Source: UBA6115 sp964629345
Lineage (GTDB): Bacteria > Bacillota > Clostridia > Christensenellales > Aristaeellaceae
Direction: 5' to 3'
Assembly (NCBI GenBank): GCA_964629345.1
Contig: CAZVSG010000015.1
Location: forward strand, 1 to 33,230
Length of the DNA: 33,230 bases
Positions 1 to 7,915 of this stretch are shown here, piece by piece. The notes under the pieces are model-generated. The model saw nothing but the letters and a program-made list of their open reading frames with translations. It was not told the DNA's origin and did no database searches. The number at the start of each line of letters is the position of its first letter. Position 1 is the stretch's first letter. A program made the translations under genes and the position numbers.

Positions 1-48
1 AATGAGCGCGGAACGGTACGTTCAATGCATAGAAGGCACGTCGTCAAA

Positions 49-77
49 TTGACTTTTTTGGGAGGCGCGGTTATATT
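49..77 (+). promoter_or_regulatory. Sigma-A-type promoter for the glycosidase/Lgt-like operon
   Basis: TTGACT (49-54), a 17-bp spacer and TATATT (72-77) each differ from consensus at one base. A second -10-like TATACT sits at 82-87. The strong ribosome binding site CGGAGGA (102-108) and the ATG at 119 follow. Confidence 0.7.
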
Positions 78-118
78 CTGTTATACTCGGTTCATTTGAT
101 ACGGAGGATATTATCAAA

Positions 119-1009
119 ATGCATGTACTGCGAATCATCCTGATCGTTCTGATGGTATTGCTGCTGGCCGTGCTTGTGCCTTCCGGCACGGCGATCGGGG
201 AGATCGCGGTTCTCCCGGCGGACATGTCAGGCGGGCGTAAGCCGGATCAGGATGATTACTTAAGCGGTACGGAGTATCAGGACGGATCTCTGCATATCGT
301 TGTTTCCGAAGGACGCATGTTTGACACGAACTGGATGGCGGTCTCAGTCACGGTCGCGAATGCCTCACAGCTGCGCACCTCCGTGGCCGGAAACCTGAGA
401 TCTCCAAGCTCCGCCTTAGCCACAACGCTGGCCAGGCGTGTGAATGCTGTTTTGGCGATCAATGGGGACTACTATGGTTACAATACGATCGGTTACTCCG
501 TGCGCCAGGGGTCTGTGATCAGGCGCAAGGCAAAGGGTGACATTGACGTACTGATCATTGACGATGAAGGGAATCTGGAAATCCTTCCCAACGCCACCCA
601 GGAGGAATGCGATGCGTTTGCCGGCAAGGTGATGAACGCTTTCAACTTCGGGCCGGGCCTTGTGATCGACGGCCGGCTGCAGACGGAGTTCACGCAGGAG
701 GAGCTGTTCGGCAGAGCTCCGGACAAGGTTGCCCAGCGTATCTGTCTGGCGCAAACCGGACCGCTTGCCTATTTGATCATTTATTGCGAGGGCCCTGAGA
801 ATGAAGGCTCCGTGGGCATGACCATTCCGCAGTTTGTGGAATTGGTGGGATCGTTTGACACGATTGAAAACGCATACAACCTTGACGGGGGCTCTTCCGC
901 CACGATCGTTTTTGGCGGTAAAAAGATCAACGGGCTCTCATCAAGGAAAATGCGCGAGGTATCCGATATCATCTACTTTGCCAGCGCATGGATGCCAAGC
1001 GGGGAATAA
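119..1009 (+). CDS. Secreted phosphodiester glycosidase family protein (NAGPA domain)
   Basis: The product is 296 residues. It starts with a hydrophobic signal peptide or anchor (about residues 4-26), so the enzyme should act outside the membrane. The rest matches the phosphodiester glycosidase (NAGPA, formerly DUF2233) fold: NGDYYG at 115-120, FGPGLVIDG at 177-185 and the glycine-rich LDGGSSATI at 255-263. In this family these segments form the active site that cleaves sugar phosphodiesters, and many bacterial members are annotated as exopolysaccharide or wall-glycopolymer enzymes. The substrate cannot be read from the sequence. The start is fixed by CGGAGGA ten bases upstream. The next gene begins three bases after the stop, so both are probably one transcript from the promoter at 49-77. 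Confidence 0.88.
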   Translation: MHVLRIILIVLMVLLLAVLVPSGTAIGEIAVLPADMSGGRKPDQDDYLSGTEYQDGSLHIVVSEGRMFDTNWMAVSVTVANASQLRTSVAGNLRSPSSALATTLARRVNAVLAINGDYYGYNTIGYSVRQGSVIRRKAKGDIDVLIIDDEGNLEILPNATQEECDAFAGKVMNAFNFGPGLVIDGRLQTEFTQEELFGRAPDKVAQRICLAQTGPLAYLIIYCEGPENEGSVGMTIPQFVELVGSFDTIENAYNLDGGSSATIVFGGKKINGLSSRKMREVSDIIYFASAWMPSGE

Positions 1010-1012
1010 CAG

Positions 1013-1933
1013 ATGGAGCAGGCCCTTTTCTCATTGGGAAGTTTTCATGTCACGGCATATGGGATCTGCATCGCGATGGCTGCCGCCATCTCTTTGGCGG
1101 CGTCCTATGCGGGCATGCGAAAGCTTCAAAACAGCGCCTGGGAGATCTTTGCGGTCTGGTGCCTGCCCCTGGCGCTGCTCGGAGCCAGGTTATTCTATGT
1201 CATTGCCCGGTTCTCTTACGTTGTGGATCTGTTTGGAGCAGGCTATATTCTGCGCCTTTGGGAGGGCGGATATGCTTTCTGGGGCGCAGCCGGCGGATGC
1301 GCGCTGGCGGGAGCGATCTGCGCCAGGCGCACTGGCCTTCGGGCATGCGAGATCCTTGATGCCGCAGCGCCCTCATTATTGCTGGCGCTGGCGCTCTGCC
1401 GCTTTGCGGAGTATTTTAGCGGGCAGGGGATCGGGCTGCTGGTCGAGGATGAGGCGCTGCAGTTCTTCCCCTTGTCCGTCGTCAACCAATACGGTGAGTG
1501 GTATTTCGCGGTATTCATGGGCGAAGGGATCACCGCTTTGCTGGTTTGCATCCTTTGCGTCCGGCGCATCAGGAAGCATCAGGCGTTCGTCTCCCTGGTC
1601 CTGATCGCCGCCGCGCAGATCGTGTGGGAAAGCATCCGGCGCGATGATTTTCTTCGCTGGGGCTTTGTACGCGTGTCCCAGTTGACTGCTGCGGCCGTGC
1701 TGTTCGTTATCCTGAGCGTACTGTGTGTCCGCCGCCTGAAAGCAGGGGAGAAGCTGTCCCGGACTGTCTTTCGCTTCATTGTGTTTATTCTGCTGACAGG
1801 GGTTTGTGTCGCGCTGGAGTTTGCTATGGACAAGACGCCGCTTCCTTACGGATGGGCATGGCTCATCATGGCAGCCGCTTCTGCCGGGATGGCGGCTTAT
1901 CCTTTACTGCTCCTGCGAAAACGAACCGGCTGA
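1013..1933 (+). CDS. Divergent prolipoprotein diacylglyceryl transferase (Lgt)-like membrane protein
   Basis: The product is 306 residues of mainly hydrophobic helices. The pattern follows Lgt: SLGSFHVTAYG near the N-terminus, GARLFYV at 57-63, a WEGG...GG loop at 83-95, a conserved Arg at 130, and ESIRRDDF at 206-213 before a helix beginning VSQLTAAA. Lgt transfers diacylglycerol from phosphatidylglycerol to the lipobox cysteine of prelipoproteins. Several residues that are invariant in canonical Lgt appear changed. The position of the loop histidine (SFHGG in E. coli) is Trp90 in AFWGAAGG, and the RxxN segment reads RFAE. A true Lgt activity is therefore doubtful; it may be a paralogue with another acceptor. 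The protein also has extra C-terminal helices beyond residue 240. It is probably co-transcribed with the upstream glycosidase. Confidence 0.75.
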   Translation: MEQALFSLGSFHVTAYGICIAMAAAISLAASYAGMRKLQNSAWEIFAVWCLPLALLGARLFYVIARFSYVVDLFGAGYILRLWEGGYAFWGAAGGCALAGAICARRTGLRACEILDAAAPSLLLALALCRFAEYFSGQGIGLLVEDEALQFFPLSVVNQYGEWYFAVFMGEGITALLVCILCVRRIRKHQAFVSLVLIAAAQIVWESIRRDDFLRWGFVRVSQLTAAAVLFVILSVLCVRRLKAGEKLSRTVFRFIVFILLTGVCVALEFAMDKTPLPYGWAWLIMAAASAGMAAYPLLLLRKRTG

Positions 1934-2018
1934 TCCTTTTTCCCTGTCGAGTCATCGCCGGGTCGACCGCTTGATGCTAAGGTAGCCATTGACAAATGAA
2001 TCCGTCGAAAAATTCGAA

Positions 2019-2043
2019 GAAACCGGCTTGACCAGCCGGTTTC
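2019..2043. terminator. Bidirectional rho-independent terminator
   Basis: GAAACCGGCT (2019-2028), loop TGACC, AGCCGGTTTC (2034-2043) is a perfect 10-bp stem between two convergent genes. On the minus strand it is followed by TTCGAATTTTT, a good U-tract. On the plus strand the tail is weak. Confidence 0.72.
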
Positions 2044-2101
2044 TGCAGTCATACGGACAGATGCCGCATTTCCCCGTCAGCGTATCAGGGGACATACAGG
2101 A

Positions 2102-2898
2102 TTAAGGGGCTGAGGTATCGGAGTCCTGTGCGGCTTGGATGAGCTCCAGAAGGAAGGGGTCTTCCTGGGTTCCAGCGCCAGCGATCGGGCTGACCCGGCT
2201 TGCGTCCAGCAGGACGCTGGGACGGATTCCTATGTTGACCCTGGTATAAGCCCCCCAGCTGAGGTGTCCGTTGTAACCGACGATCTGCAGTTTATATCCT
2301 TCCGCGCTCTGGATCCTGCTTGTCCAGTAAGGACTTGTGAGGAGAGAGGGATCTTCGTATAATCCCCGCTGATGGATCGCCCAGGGGGTCCCCTTTGCCC
2401 AGCGCGTCTTCTGCACGTTCCACATGTTCGGGGAAAAACCATAGGCAGGCTCAAGGAACTCCTCCTGGCTGAGCAGAAAGAGCTCGTCTGTGCCGTTCTT
2501 GAGCTTGATCGCCTTGCGAAGCNNNNNNNNNNCGGGGTATCCCCAAACATTCTGCCGCTGATTTCCTTCAGTTCCTGATAAAGGTCGCTCTCATTAAAAC
2601 GGGCGATACGGCGGTAGCTGCGCTTTTCGATGACTTTGGGGTCGTCTTCCCGGATGACCTGCGCGGTGTCGATCACCTGATCGGTGATCAGCAGCAAGCC
2701 TTCTTCCCCGGCGGACAGGATCCGCCAGAGCACCGGGGCCCTCCCCCCGTCCTTTTCATAAGGATAGGAGCCAAGGAAAAGGTAGCAGTATCCCTGACCT
2801 TTCTCATACCCCCGCAGGATCGGCGCTTCCGCGCTCACTGAAGCCGCCATCAGGATGGACAGCAGACAGGCGTACAAAGCCAGCGCGGTCTTCCTCAC
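2102..2898 (-). CDS. Secreted DUF6273-type protein, split by an assembly gap
   Basis: The start is GTG at 2898, with GAGGAGG six bases upstream. The N-terminus is a signal peptide ending near VSAEAP. The body resembles DUF6273 domains of Clostridia: YLFLGSYPYEKDGGRAPVLW, then a block ending RRIARFNESDLYQELKEI. After the ten Ns at 2523-2532 the frame changes, and the real continuation reads LRKAIKLKNGTDELFLLS, then SPYWTSRI, the NGHLSWG segment and VNIGIRPSVLLD to the stop at 2102. The domain order is intact across the gap, so the frame break is most simply a gap-size error rather than a mutation. The molecular function of the domain is unknown; it is usually on secreted or surface proteins. 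The gene has its own promoter at 2927-2956. Confidence 0.75.
2523..2532. other. Assembly gap (10 N)
   Basis: Ten Ns fall inside the DUF6273 gene. Reading frames on the two sides differ, so the true gap length is not ten bases or some flanking bases are wrong. Confidence 0.95.
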
Positions 2899-2926
2899 GT
2901 TTTCCTCCTCATGATTTCATGGGAAC

Positions 2927-2956
2927 GTCATAGCACAGGCCATCCGTCCGTGTCAA
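2927..2956 (-). promoter_or_regulatory. Promoter of the DUF6273 gene
   Basis: On the minus strand: TTGACA (2956-2951), an 18-bp spacer and TATGAC (2932-2927), about 30 bases before the GTG start. The -35 is perfect; the -10 matches 4 of 6. Confidence 0.6.
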
Positions 2957-3115
2957 CCCGGCTTCCTGGATGCTTGCTTCCCAATATACCGCCAAATAGA
3001 CATGTTTTCTGCTTATCCATAAATGCTGATAGCGCTTGATATGTTGTTTCGGAAGGAATGCCGATTTCCTGTCTTTCTTTTTTATGCCGGGAAGATCCAT
3101 TGATTGCTGAATGGA

Positions 3116-3144
3116 TTGACAAAAAAACGTTCTTTCCCAATAAT
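3116..3144 (+). promoter_or_regulatory. Promoter of the toroid-protein gene
   Basis: TTGACA (3116-3121), a 17-bp spacer and AATAAT (3139-3144), 11 of 12 consensus bases. It implies a leader of about 140 bases before the ATG at 3290. The rest of the 390-bp stretch 2899-3289 holds only this promoter and the opposing one at 2927-2956; I see no gene in it. Confidence 0.68.
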
Positions 3145-3289
3145 TGGTATGAAATCATTTGATGCGGTTTGTGATACTGACGGACAGCGCTTCCTGACAG
3201 GCAATGCTATGGTTAAACAGACCGGGAGCAGCTGATAAGCGAAAGGAGGGTATTTCTCCTTTTCAGATCATGAAAGGTGTATACAGCGT

Positions 3290-4216
3290 ATGATGAAGAG
3301 CGTCATTGGGAAAGCGCGGCAGTTCATCCATCGCAACGCGAGGCCGCTGGATCTCGCGCGATGGCGTTTTCACTTCGAAAACGGCAGTCAGCAGGAGGTC
3401 CTGAACGCGCTGTCCTTCTATCAGAATGAGGACGGAGGATTTGGTCACGCGCTTGAACCTGATGCCTGGAACCCTTTCTCATCCCCCGTCCAGACCTGGG
3501 CTGCGACCGAGGTCCTGCACGGGATCGGCTTTTCCGCCAGCGCCCATCCCCTGATCAGAGGCATCCTCCGCTATCTGGAAAGCGGAACGGACTTTGACGG
3601 GCATTGCTGGCGCAACACGATTGAGAGCAACAACGATCATCCCCATGCGCCATGGTGGCACACGGGAAGCGTCAGCGCCAGCCATCACGATTACAATCCG
3701 ACCGCCTGTCTGGCGGGATTCATTCTCAAGCATGCGGACAGAGAGAGCATCCTGTTCTCGCTTGGTTTCCAGATCGCGGGCGAGGCTTTTGACGCCATCA
3801 TGAGCCGGGAGCCCGTCACGGACATGCATACACTATTATGCTTCATCCGCCTTCTGCAGTCTGTGCAGGAAACGGGGATAAAACCCTTTGACCCAAGCGC
3901 GCTGCAGAGCAAACTGGCTGAGCGGATCGCCGATTGCGTTTCGCATGACACGGATGCATGGGACGTTTCCTACGTCTGCAAACCTTCACAATTCCTGGAA
4001 TCGAGGGACAGCCTTTTCTACCCCCTTATCCGGGATCTGGCGGACTTCGAGTGCGGGCATATTGTAAAAACGCAGCTTGAGGATGGCTCCTGGCCGGTCA
4101 CGTGGGGCTGGGGCGACTACCCGGAAGCATGGGCGGTCAGCAGGAATTGGTGGAAATCCAGCATCATCATCAAGAATGTCCTCTATCTCAGGGAGGTCGG
4201 GAAGGTGGCCTTATAA
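3290..4216 (+). CDS. Alpha/alpha-toroid (prenyltransferase/terpene-cyclase-fold) protein of unknown function
   Basis: The product is 308 residues with no signal peptide. It carries repeats resembling the QW motifs of squalene-hopene cyclases: QNEDGGFG at 45-52 and QLEDGSWP at 262-269. It also has paired-helix spacing and many Trp residues (WGWGDYPEAW and NWWKS near the C-terminus). At about 300 residues it is half the length of a triterpene cyclase, and no DXDD cyclization motif is visible. A catalytic terpene role is therefore unlikely to be safe to call. Small single-barrel proteins of this kind in Bacillota are usually annotated only as prenyltransferase-like or hypothetical. It has its own promoter at 3116-3144 and is followed, after 191 bases, by the HD gene. 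Confidence 0.62.
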   Translation: MMKSVIGKARQFIHRNARPLDLARWRFHFENGSQQEVLNALSFYQNEDGGFGHALEPDAWNPFSSPVQTWAATEVLHGIGFSASAHPLIRGILRYLESGTDFDGHCWRNTIESNNDHPHAPWWHTGSVSASHHDYNPTACLAGFILKHADRESILFSLGFQIAGEAFDAIMSREPVTDMHTLLCFIRLLQSVQETGIKPFDPSALQSKLAERIADCVSHDTDAWDVSYVCKPSQFLESRDSLFYPLIRDLADFECGHIVKTQLEDGSWPVTWGWGDYPEAWAVSRNWWKSSIIIKNVLYLREVGKVAL

Positions 4217-4284
4217 AAACCGTTCTGATGATTGCGATTTTCACGCACCAGGCTGCTTTTTGATCAAGGCATTGACAAATGACG

Positions 4285-4305
4285 CGCGCTGCGGACAGCA
4301 GCGCG
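4285..4305 (+). other. Hairpin downstream of the toroid-protein gene
   Basis: CGCGCTG (4285-4291), loop CGGACAG, CAGCGCG (4299-4305). It is GC-rich, but no T-tract follows, so it is at best a weak or attenuating terminator before the HD gene. Confidence 0.35.
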
Positions 4306-4407
4306 TCCGGAGATGTCCTGGATCAGCCCGCGCGGGGATTTCCTGGAAAAAGACTTCGCCTCAATCTGACCCGGTGACCTGAACAAAAAGAAAAACGGAG
4401 GGACAGC

Positions 4408-4977
4408 ATGTTGGATGAGCAGAGGATCCAGGAGCAGATGCTTGCCCTGGGCGGCACCTATATCCTGAACCACGCAAAACGGACCCTTGCCATCGCCAGG
4501 AGACTGGCTGAATCGGAGCAGCTTCCCTATGACGAAGAGGTCCTTGTCTTTTCGTGCTTCTTTCACGACATCAGCGCTTTTTTGCCCTACAGGCCGGAAG
4601 GCCCCTTTGACCACGCGGAGGAATCCGGGAAGATCATGCCGGCCTTGGTGAAAGAGTATGGGATCGATGAAAACAAAACCGATGCGATCACGGAAGCGGT
4701 ACGGTATCACAACAAGCGCGGGATGGGTACGGCAAATGAAACAATGCTCTTGAGAAACGCCGACGCGATCGACTATCTTGGTTTCATGGCTGTCGCGAGG
4801 GATTTCTCCAAGCAGCCCATTGAGATGAGCAGGGCGGTCGCCGCGCTGAAAAAGCATCGCAGGGAGTTCGCGGCGCTGCTTGAACTGGGTTCCGCTGTGC
4901 GCATGGCGGAAAAGCGGATCCAAAACCTTGATCTGTTCCTGTCTGAGTTCGAAATGGAGAGCCTTGGCATCTATTAG
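4408..4977 (+). CDS. HD-domain phosphohydrolase
   Basis: The product is 189 residues with the metal-binding HD pattern: His22 (NHAKR), His53-Asp54 (FFHDIS), His69, His101 (VRYHN) and Asp119 (RNADAID). HD proteins hydrolyse phosphomonoesters or phosphodiesters, often of nucleotides; the exact substrate is not visible. No partner domain (GGDEF, RelA/SpoT synthetase) is attached, so this is a stand-alone member. The start ATG has GGAGGG about seven bases upstream. The GNAT gene starts 44 bases after the stop and is probably on the same transcript. Confidence 0.85.
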   Translation: MLDEQRIQEQMLALGGTYILNHAKRTLAIARRLAESEQLPYDEEVLVFSCFFHDISAFLPYRPEGPFDHAEESGKIMPALVKEYGIDENKTDAITEAVRYHNKRGMGTANETMLLRNADAIDYLGFMAVARDFSKQPIEMSRAVAALKKHRREFAALLELGSAVRMAEKRIQNLDLFLSEFEMESLGIY

Positions 4978-5021
4978 CCTTACTGACTGCTTCATCAATG
5001 GATCCGGACAGGAGGACGCAT

Positions 5022-5945
5022 ATGAGCATTTCGTTCCGGCATTATGCCTGTCCCGCGGGCATCACGGAGGATTACCATCTTCTTCGCGCCTTCTTCCTCA
5101 AAAGGCTCGGGGACGACTTCCCCTTCGGCCGCTGGGACTGGATGATCACGCACGGATGGCTGGATCAGGTCGCTGTCGGAAGGATCGGCATCTGGGAGGA
5201 TGGGGGAGAGGCCATCGGCGTGGCGACCTTTGATACACAGCCCGGGGAAGGTTTCATCTGCGTCCTGCCGGGATATGAGGGTCTGCGGCCGGACATGGTC
5301 CGCTACGCCAGGGAGAACCTTCGCAAGGACGGCAAGTTCCGCCTGCTGGTCTGGGACAATGACCTTCAGTTCCAGCAGATCGCGGCGGATGAGGGTTTTG
5401 TCCCGACGCCGGAGAAGGAACATGATGCGGCATTCTATATCCATGATCCGCAGGATATCCGGTATACGCTGCCGGACGGCTTCCGCGTGGCAGGCCTGGA
5501 CGAGGGATTCGACGTTTACAAGTACGGTCAGGTGCTGTGGAAGGGGTTTGATCATGAGCTCAACGGGGAAGGCACGTTTGACATGACAGACCGGAAACGC
5601 AGACAGCTGACGGACGAAATGATTCGTCCAAACGTCGATCCGTCGCTGAAAATCGCTGTTCTGACACCGAATGGAGACTATGCCGCCTATTGCGGGATGT
5701 GGCTGGACCCGGCTTCGCCCGACGGGCTTGTGGAGCCTGTCGCAACGGATCCGCAATACCGCAGGCTGGGGCTCGCCAGGGCCGCGGTGCTGGAGGGGGT
5801 GCGCCGGTGCGGGATCAGGGGCGCGAAGCGTGCGCTGGTCGGCTCCTGCCAGCAGTTCTATTACAGCATCGGGTTCCGCCCGCTGAACACCTACACCTGG
5901 TGGACGGAGAAGGACGCGCGGCAGTCATTCAAAGACCAGCAATAA
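5022..5945 (+). CDS. GNAT family N-acetyltransferase (two-lobed)
   Basis: The frame is open from an ATG at 4998, but AGGAGG at 5010-5015 lies six bases before the ATG at 5022. The likely protein is therefore 307 residues starting MSISFRHYAC. The C-terminal half carries the acetyl-CoA motif, EPVATDPQYRRLGLARAAV, with the R-x-x-G-L-A pyrophosphate loop, then the β5 segment FYYSIGFRP. The N-terminal half looks like a degenerate second GNAT lobe (residues about 1-140). Such tandem GNAT proteins usually acetylate small amines, but the substrate is unknown. It lies 44 bases after the HD gene with no terminator between them. Confidence 0.85.
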   Translation: MSISFRHYACPAGITEDYHLLRAFFLKRLGDDFPFGRWDWMITHGWLDQVAVGRIGIWEDGGEAIGVATFDTQPGEGFICVLPGYEGLRPDMVRYARENLRKDGKFRLLVWDNDLQFQQIAADEGFVPTPEKEHDAAFYIHDPQDIRYTLPDGFRVAGLDEGFDVYKYGQVLWKGFDHELNGEGTFDMTDRKRRQLTDEMIRPNVDPSLKIAVLTPNGDYAAYCGMWLDPASPDGLVEPVATDPQYRRLGLARAAVLEGVRRCGIRGAKRALVGSCQQFYYSIGFRPLNTYTWWTEKDARQSFKDQQ

Positions 5946-6030
5946 AAGAACGGACGGAACAGAAAAAGGAAAGGATCCTTCCTCCATGGCAGGGATAGAG
6001 AGGGGGGGGCATCTTTTCTCCGCTTATTCT

Positions 6031-6246
6031 AAACGAATGAGTGAACACACCGATGGGACGGGGATTTCCACAGCTCCGTTCAGCCGAATGAAAGAGAAAA
6101 CACTTCTTCGCCTCCAGCCATTGAAAGCCTGCTTCAATGGAGAGGGACCGCACTTAAGCGGTAGTCCGGGAAGCCTGCTGCCCGGGATGAAAGCGGAGGA
6201 TGCGGTGACGAAAGACCGGCTCATCAAATCGTTACCGATTGAGTTT
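6031..6246 (+). repeat. Degenerate small-ORF repeat, copy 1
   Basis: Two blocks match the inverted copy at 21132-21282. Block A (6031-6088) begins AAACGAATGAGT and ends CAGCCGAA, with about 85 percent identity by eye. Block B (about 6205-6246) contains AAAGACCGGCTCATCAAA and GATTGAGTTT. In the frame starting at ATG 6037 the copy reads MSEHTDGTG at the start and TKDRLIKSLPIEF later; copy 2 has MSKRTDGTR and EKDRLIKAFTIEF. Between the blocks this copy carries several short hairpins: CCATTGAA/TTCAATGG, ACCGC/GCGGT and CCGGG/CCCGG. It fills most of the 450-bp gap 5946-6398. The most likely reading is a decayed small gene of an unidentified family. An open frame of 120 codons (5986-6348) runs through it, but I do not call it a working gene. 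Confidence 0.6.
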
Positions 6247-6339
6247 ATTACTGGAAGCAGTAACGTTCATCCAGGCGAACCCGATCAAACCGGCGCGGGT
6301 TCCATTGTCGGACCATGCCGGATCAATTTCTCCATAGAC

Positions 6340-6369
6340 GTTACATGATTTCTTGAAATATGGTACAAT
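6340..6369 (+). promoter_or_regulatory. Possible promoter of the ArsB-type permease gene
   Basis: GTTACA (6340-6345), an 18-bp spacer and TACAAT (6364-6369) lie 30 bases before the ATG at 6399. The -35 matches only 4 of 6, so this is tentative. Confidence 0.45.
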
Positions 6370-6398
6370 CGACAAAATGCTCCGGGAGGTCTTTTTTT

Positions 6399-7682
6399 AT
6401 GATGCTGTCCCTCGTGCTCTTTCTGCTGACCTATGTGGCCCTTCTGATCTTCTCCAGGTACCGCGCCTTCATCGCCCTGGGCTCCGCCGCCCTCTTTGTC
6501 ATCCTGGGCATCCTGCCCGTTTCCAAGGTCTTCGGCGCGGTGGACTGGAACGTCATCATGATGATCGCGGGGACCATGGGCACCGTGTACTTCTTTATCG
6601 AGTCGAAAATGCCGGCCCTGATGGCGGACCGCATCATTGATAAGATGCCCAACGTCAAGTGGATCATCATCGCCCTGGCGCTGTTTGCCGGCATCATCTC
6701 CGCCTTTGTGGACAACGTCGCCACCGTGCTGATGGTGGCGCCCGTCGCGCTGGTGGTGAGCAAAAAGCTGAACATCTCCCCGGTTCCCGCCATCATCGCC
6801 ATCGCCATTTCCAGCAACCTGCAGGGCGCGGCCACCCTGGTGGGCGACACCACCTCGATCCTGCTGGGCAAGCAGGCGGGCATGAACTTTGTCGATTTCT
6901 TCTGGTATGCGGGCAAGCCCGGCCTGTTCTTCGTCGTGCAGATCGGCGCCATCCTGTCCGCTGTCACCCTCATGGTGGTGTTCCGCAGTTACAGGCAGAA
7001 AGTCTCCATGCAGGACAAGACGCTTGTCCAGGACTATTTCCCCACCGTGATGCTGGTCGGCACCATCGTCCTGCTGATCCTGGCCTCCTTCATCCCTGAG
7101 GGGAGCAAGCCCGCCATCACCAACGGACTCATCTGCACGGGTGTCATGCTCATCGGCCTGGCGCGGGAGATGATCCGTTCCCGCAAGCCCGCGGAGGCCG
7201 TCAGGGGCATTCTCCGTGAGATCGACTTCTTCACCCTGCTGCTGCTGGCCGGGCTGTTCATCGTCATCGCCGGCATCACCGAGGCCGGCGTGGTGGACGA
7301 GATCGGCAGGACGTTTGCCAGCATCAGCGGCGGCAACGTCTTCATTGCCTACACGCTCATCGTCTGGGCCTCGGTCATCCTCTCCGCCTTCATTGACAAC
7401 ATCCCCTACGTGGCCACCATGCTGCCGGTGACGGCCGTCATCGCCAGTCACCTGGGGATCAACCCGACCGTGCTGTACTTTGGGCTGCTGGTCGGCGCCA
7501 CCCTGGGCGGCAACCTCACCCCCATCGGCGCCAGCGCCAACATCGCCGGCATCGGCATCCTGCGCAAGAACGGCAATGAAGTGAGAAACTGGGACTTCAT
7601 GAAGATCTCCATTCCCTTCACGCTCACGGCCGTTCTGACCGGCTATGTGCTGGTCTGGCTGTTCTGGGGCCTGGGCGGCTGA
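6399..7682 (+). CDS. ArsB/NhaD/SLC13-type ion permease
   Basis: GGAGG at 6385-6389 selects the ATG at 6399, giving 427 residues; the frame is open 13 codons further upstream without a ribosome site. The protein is almost entirely transmembrane helices in two inverted repeats. Each half has the family's D-N signature: FVDNVATVLMVAPVAL in the first and FIDNIPYVATMLPV in the second. Each is followed by a glycine-rich re-entrant loop (SNLQGAATLVGDTTSILLG and ATLGGNLTPIGASANIAG). This is the ion transporter superfamily that includes ArsB, the P protein, CitM and NhaD. The substrate (arsenite, a dicarboxylate, or Na+/H+ exchange) is not resolvable, and no arsenic genes lie nearby. It is monocistronic, ending at the strong terminator at 7736-7767. 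Confidence 0.85.
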   Translation: MMLSLVLFLLTYVALLIFSRYRAFIALGSAALFVILGILPVSKVFGAVDWNVIMMIAGTMGTVYFFIESKMPALMADRIIDKMPNVKWIIIALALFAGIISAFVDNVATVLMVAPVALVVSKKLNISPVPAIIAIAISSNLQGAATLVGDTTSILLGKQAGMNFVDFFWYAGKPGLFFVVQIGAILSAVTLMVVFRSYRQKVSMQDKTLVQDYFPTVMLVGTIVLLILASFIPEGSKPAITNGLICTGVMLIGLAREMIRSRKPAEAVRGILREIDFFTLLLLAGLFIVIAGITEAGVVDEIGRTFASISGGNVFIAYTLIVWASVILSAFIDNIPYVATMLPVTAVIASHLGINPTVLYFGLLVGATLGGNLTPIGASANIAGIGILRKNGNEVRNWDFMKISIPFTLTAVLTGYVLVWLFWGLGG

Positions 7683-7735
7683 CGCCTGCCAGGAAGGCTG
7701 CTGGCGCAGTGCAGCCGGCAATTCCATAGACACAG

Positions 7736-7767
7736 CAGGGACCGGATCCGCCAGGATCCGGTCCCTG
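7736..7767. terminator. Strong bidirectional hairpin between convergent genes
   Basis: A perfect 14-bp stem, CAGGGACCGGATCC (7736-7749) and GGATCCGGTCCCTG (7754-7767), with the loop GCCA. TTCTGC follows on the plus strand. It separates the permease from the convergent oxidoreductase. The remaining bases to 7915 hold nothing recognisable. Confidence 0.75.
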
Positions 7768-7915
7768 TTCTGCAGTCTGCCATGGGAATGAAGCCATGCA
7801 TTCTGCGTGCTTGATGCAAGGAGTATGGCAATTTATGGTATCGCTGGAAAGTGTATGGTCCTGCGTTCCCGGGAGTCAGACGCTCCATATCCCGGGAAAG
7901 GTCATTCAAGCGGCA

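Noticed and set aside
5986..6348. A 120-codon plus-strand frame through repeat copy 1
   Set aside because: It contains the conserved blocks, but the middle is out of frame relative to copy 2 and full of hairpins. It is treated as a decayed repeat, not a gene.
6285..7733. A 482-codon minus-strand open frame rich in His, Asp and Gly
   Set aside because: It is the antisense shadow of the ArsB-type permease: GC-rich codons of a hydrophobic protein read backwards give His/Asp-rich frames. It has no ribosome site or recognisable domain.
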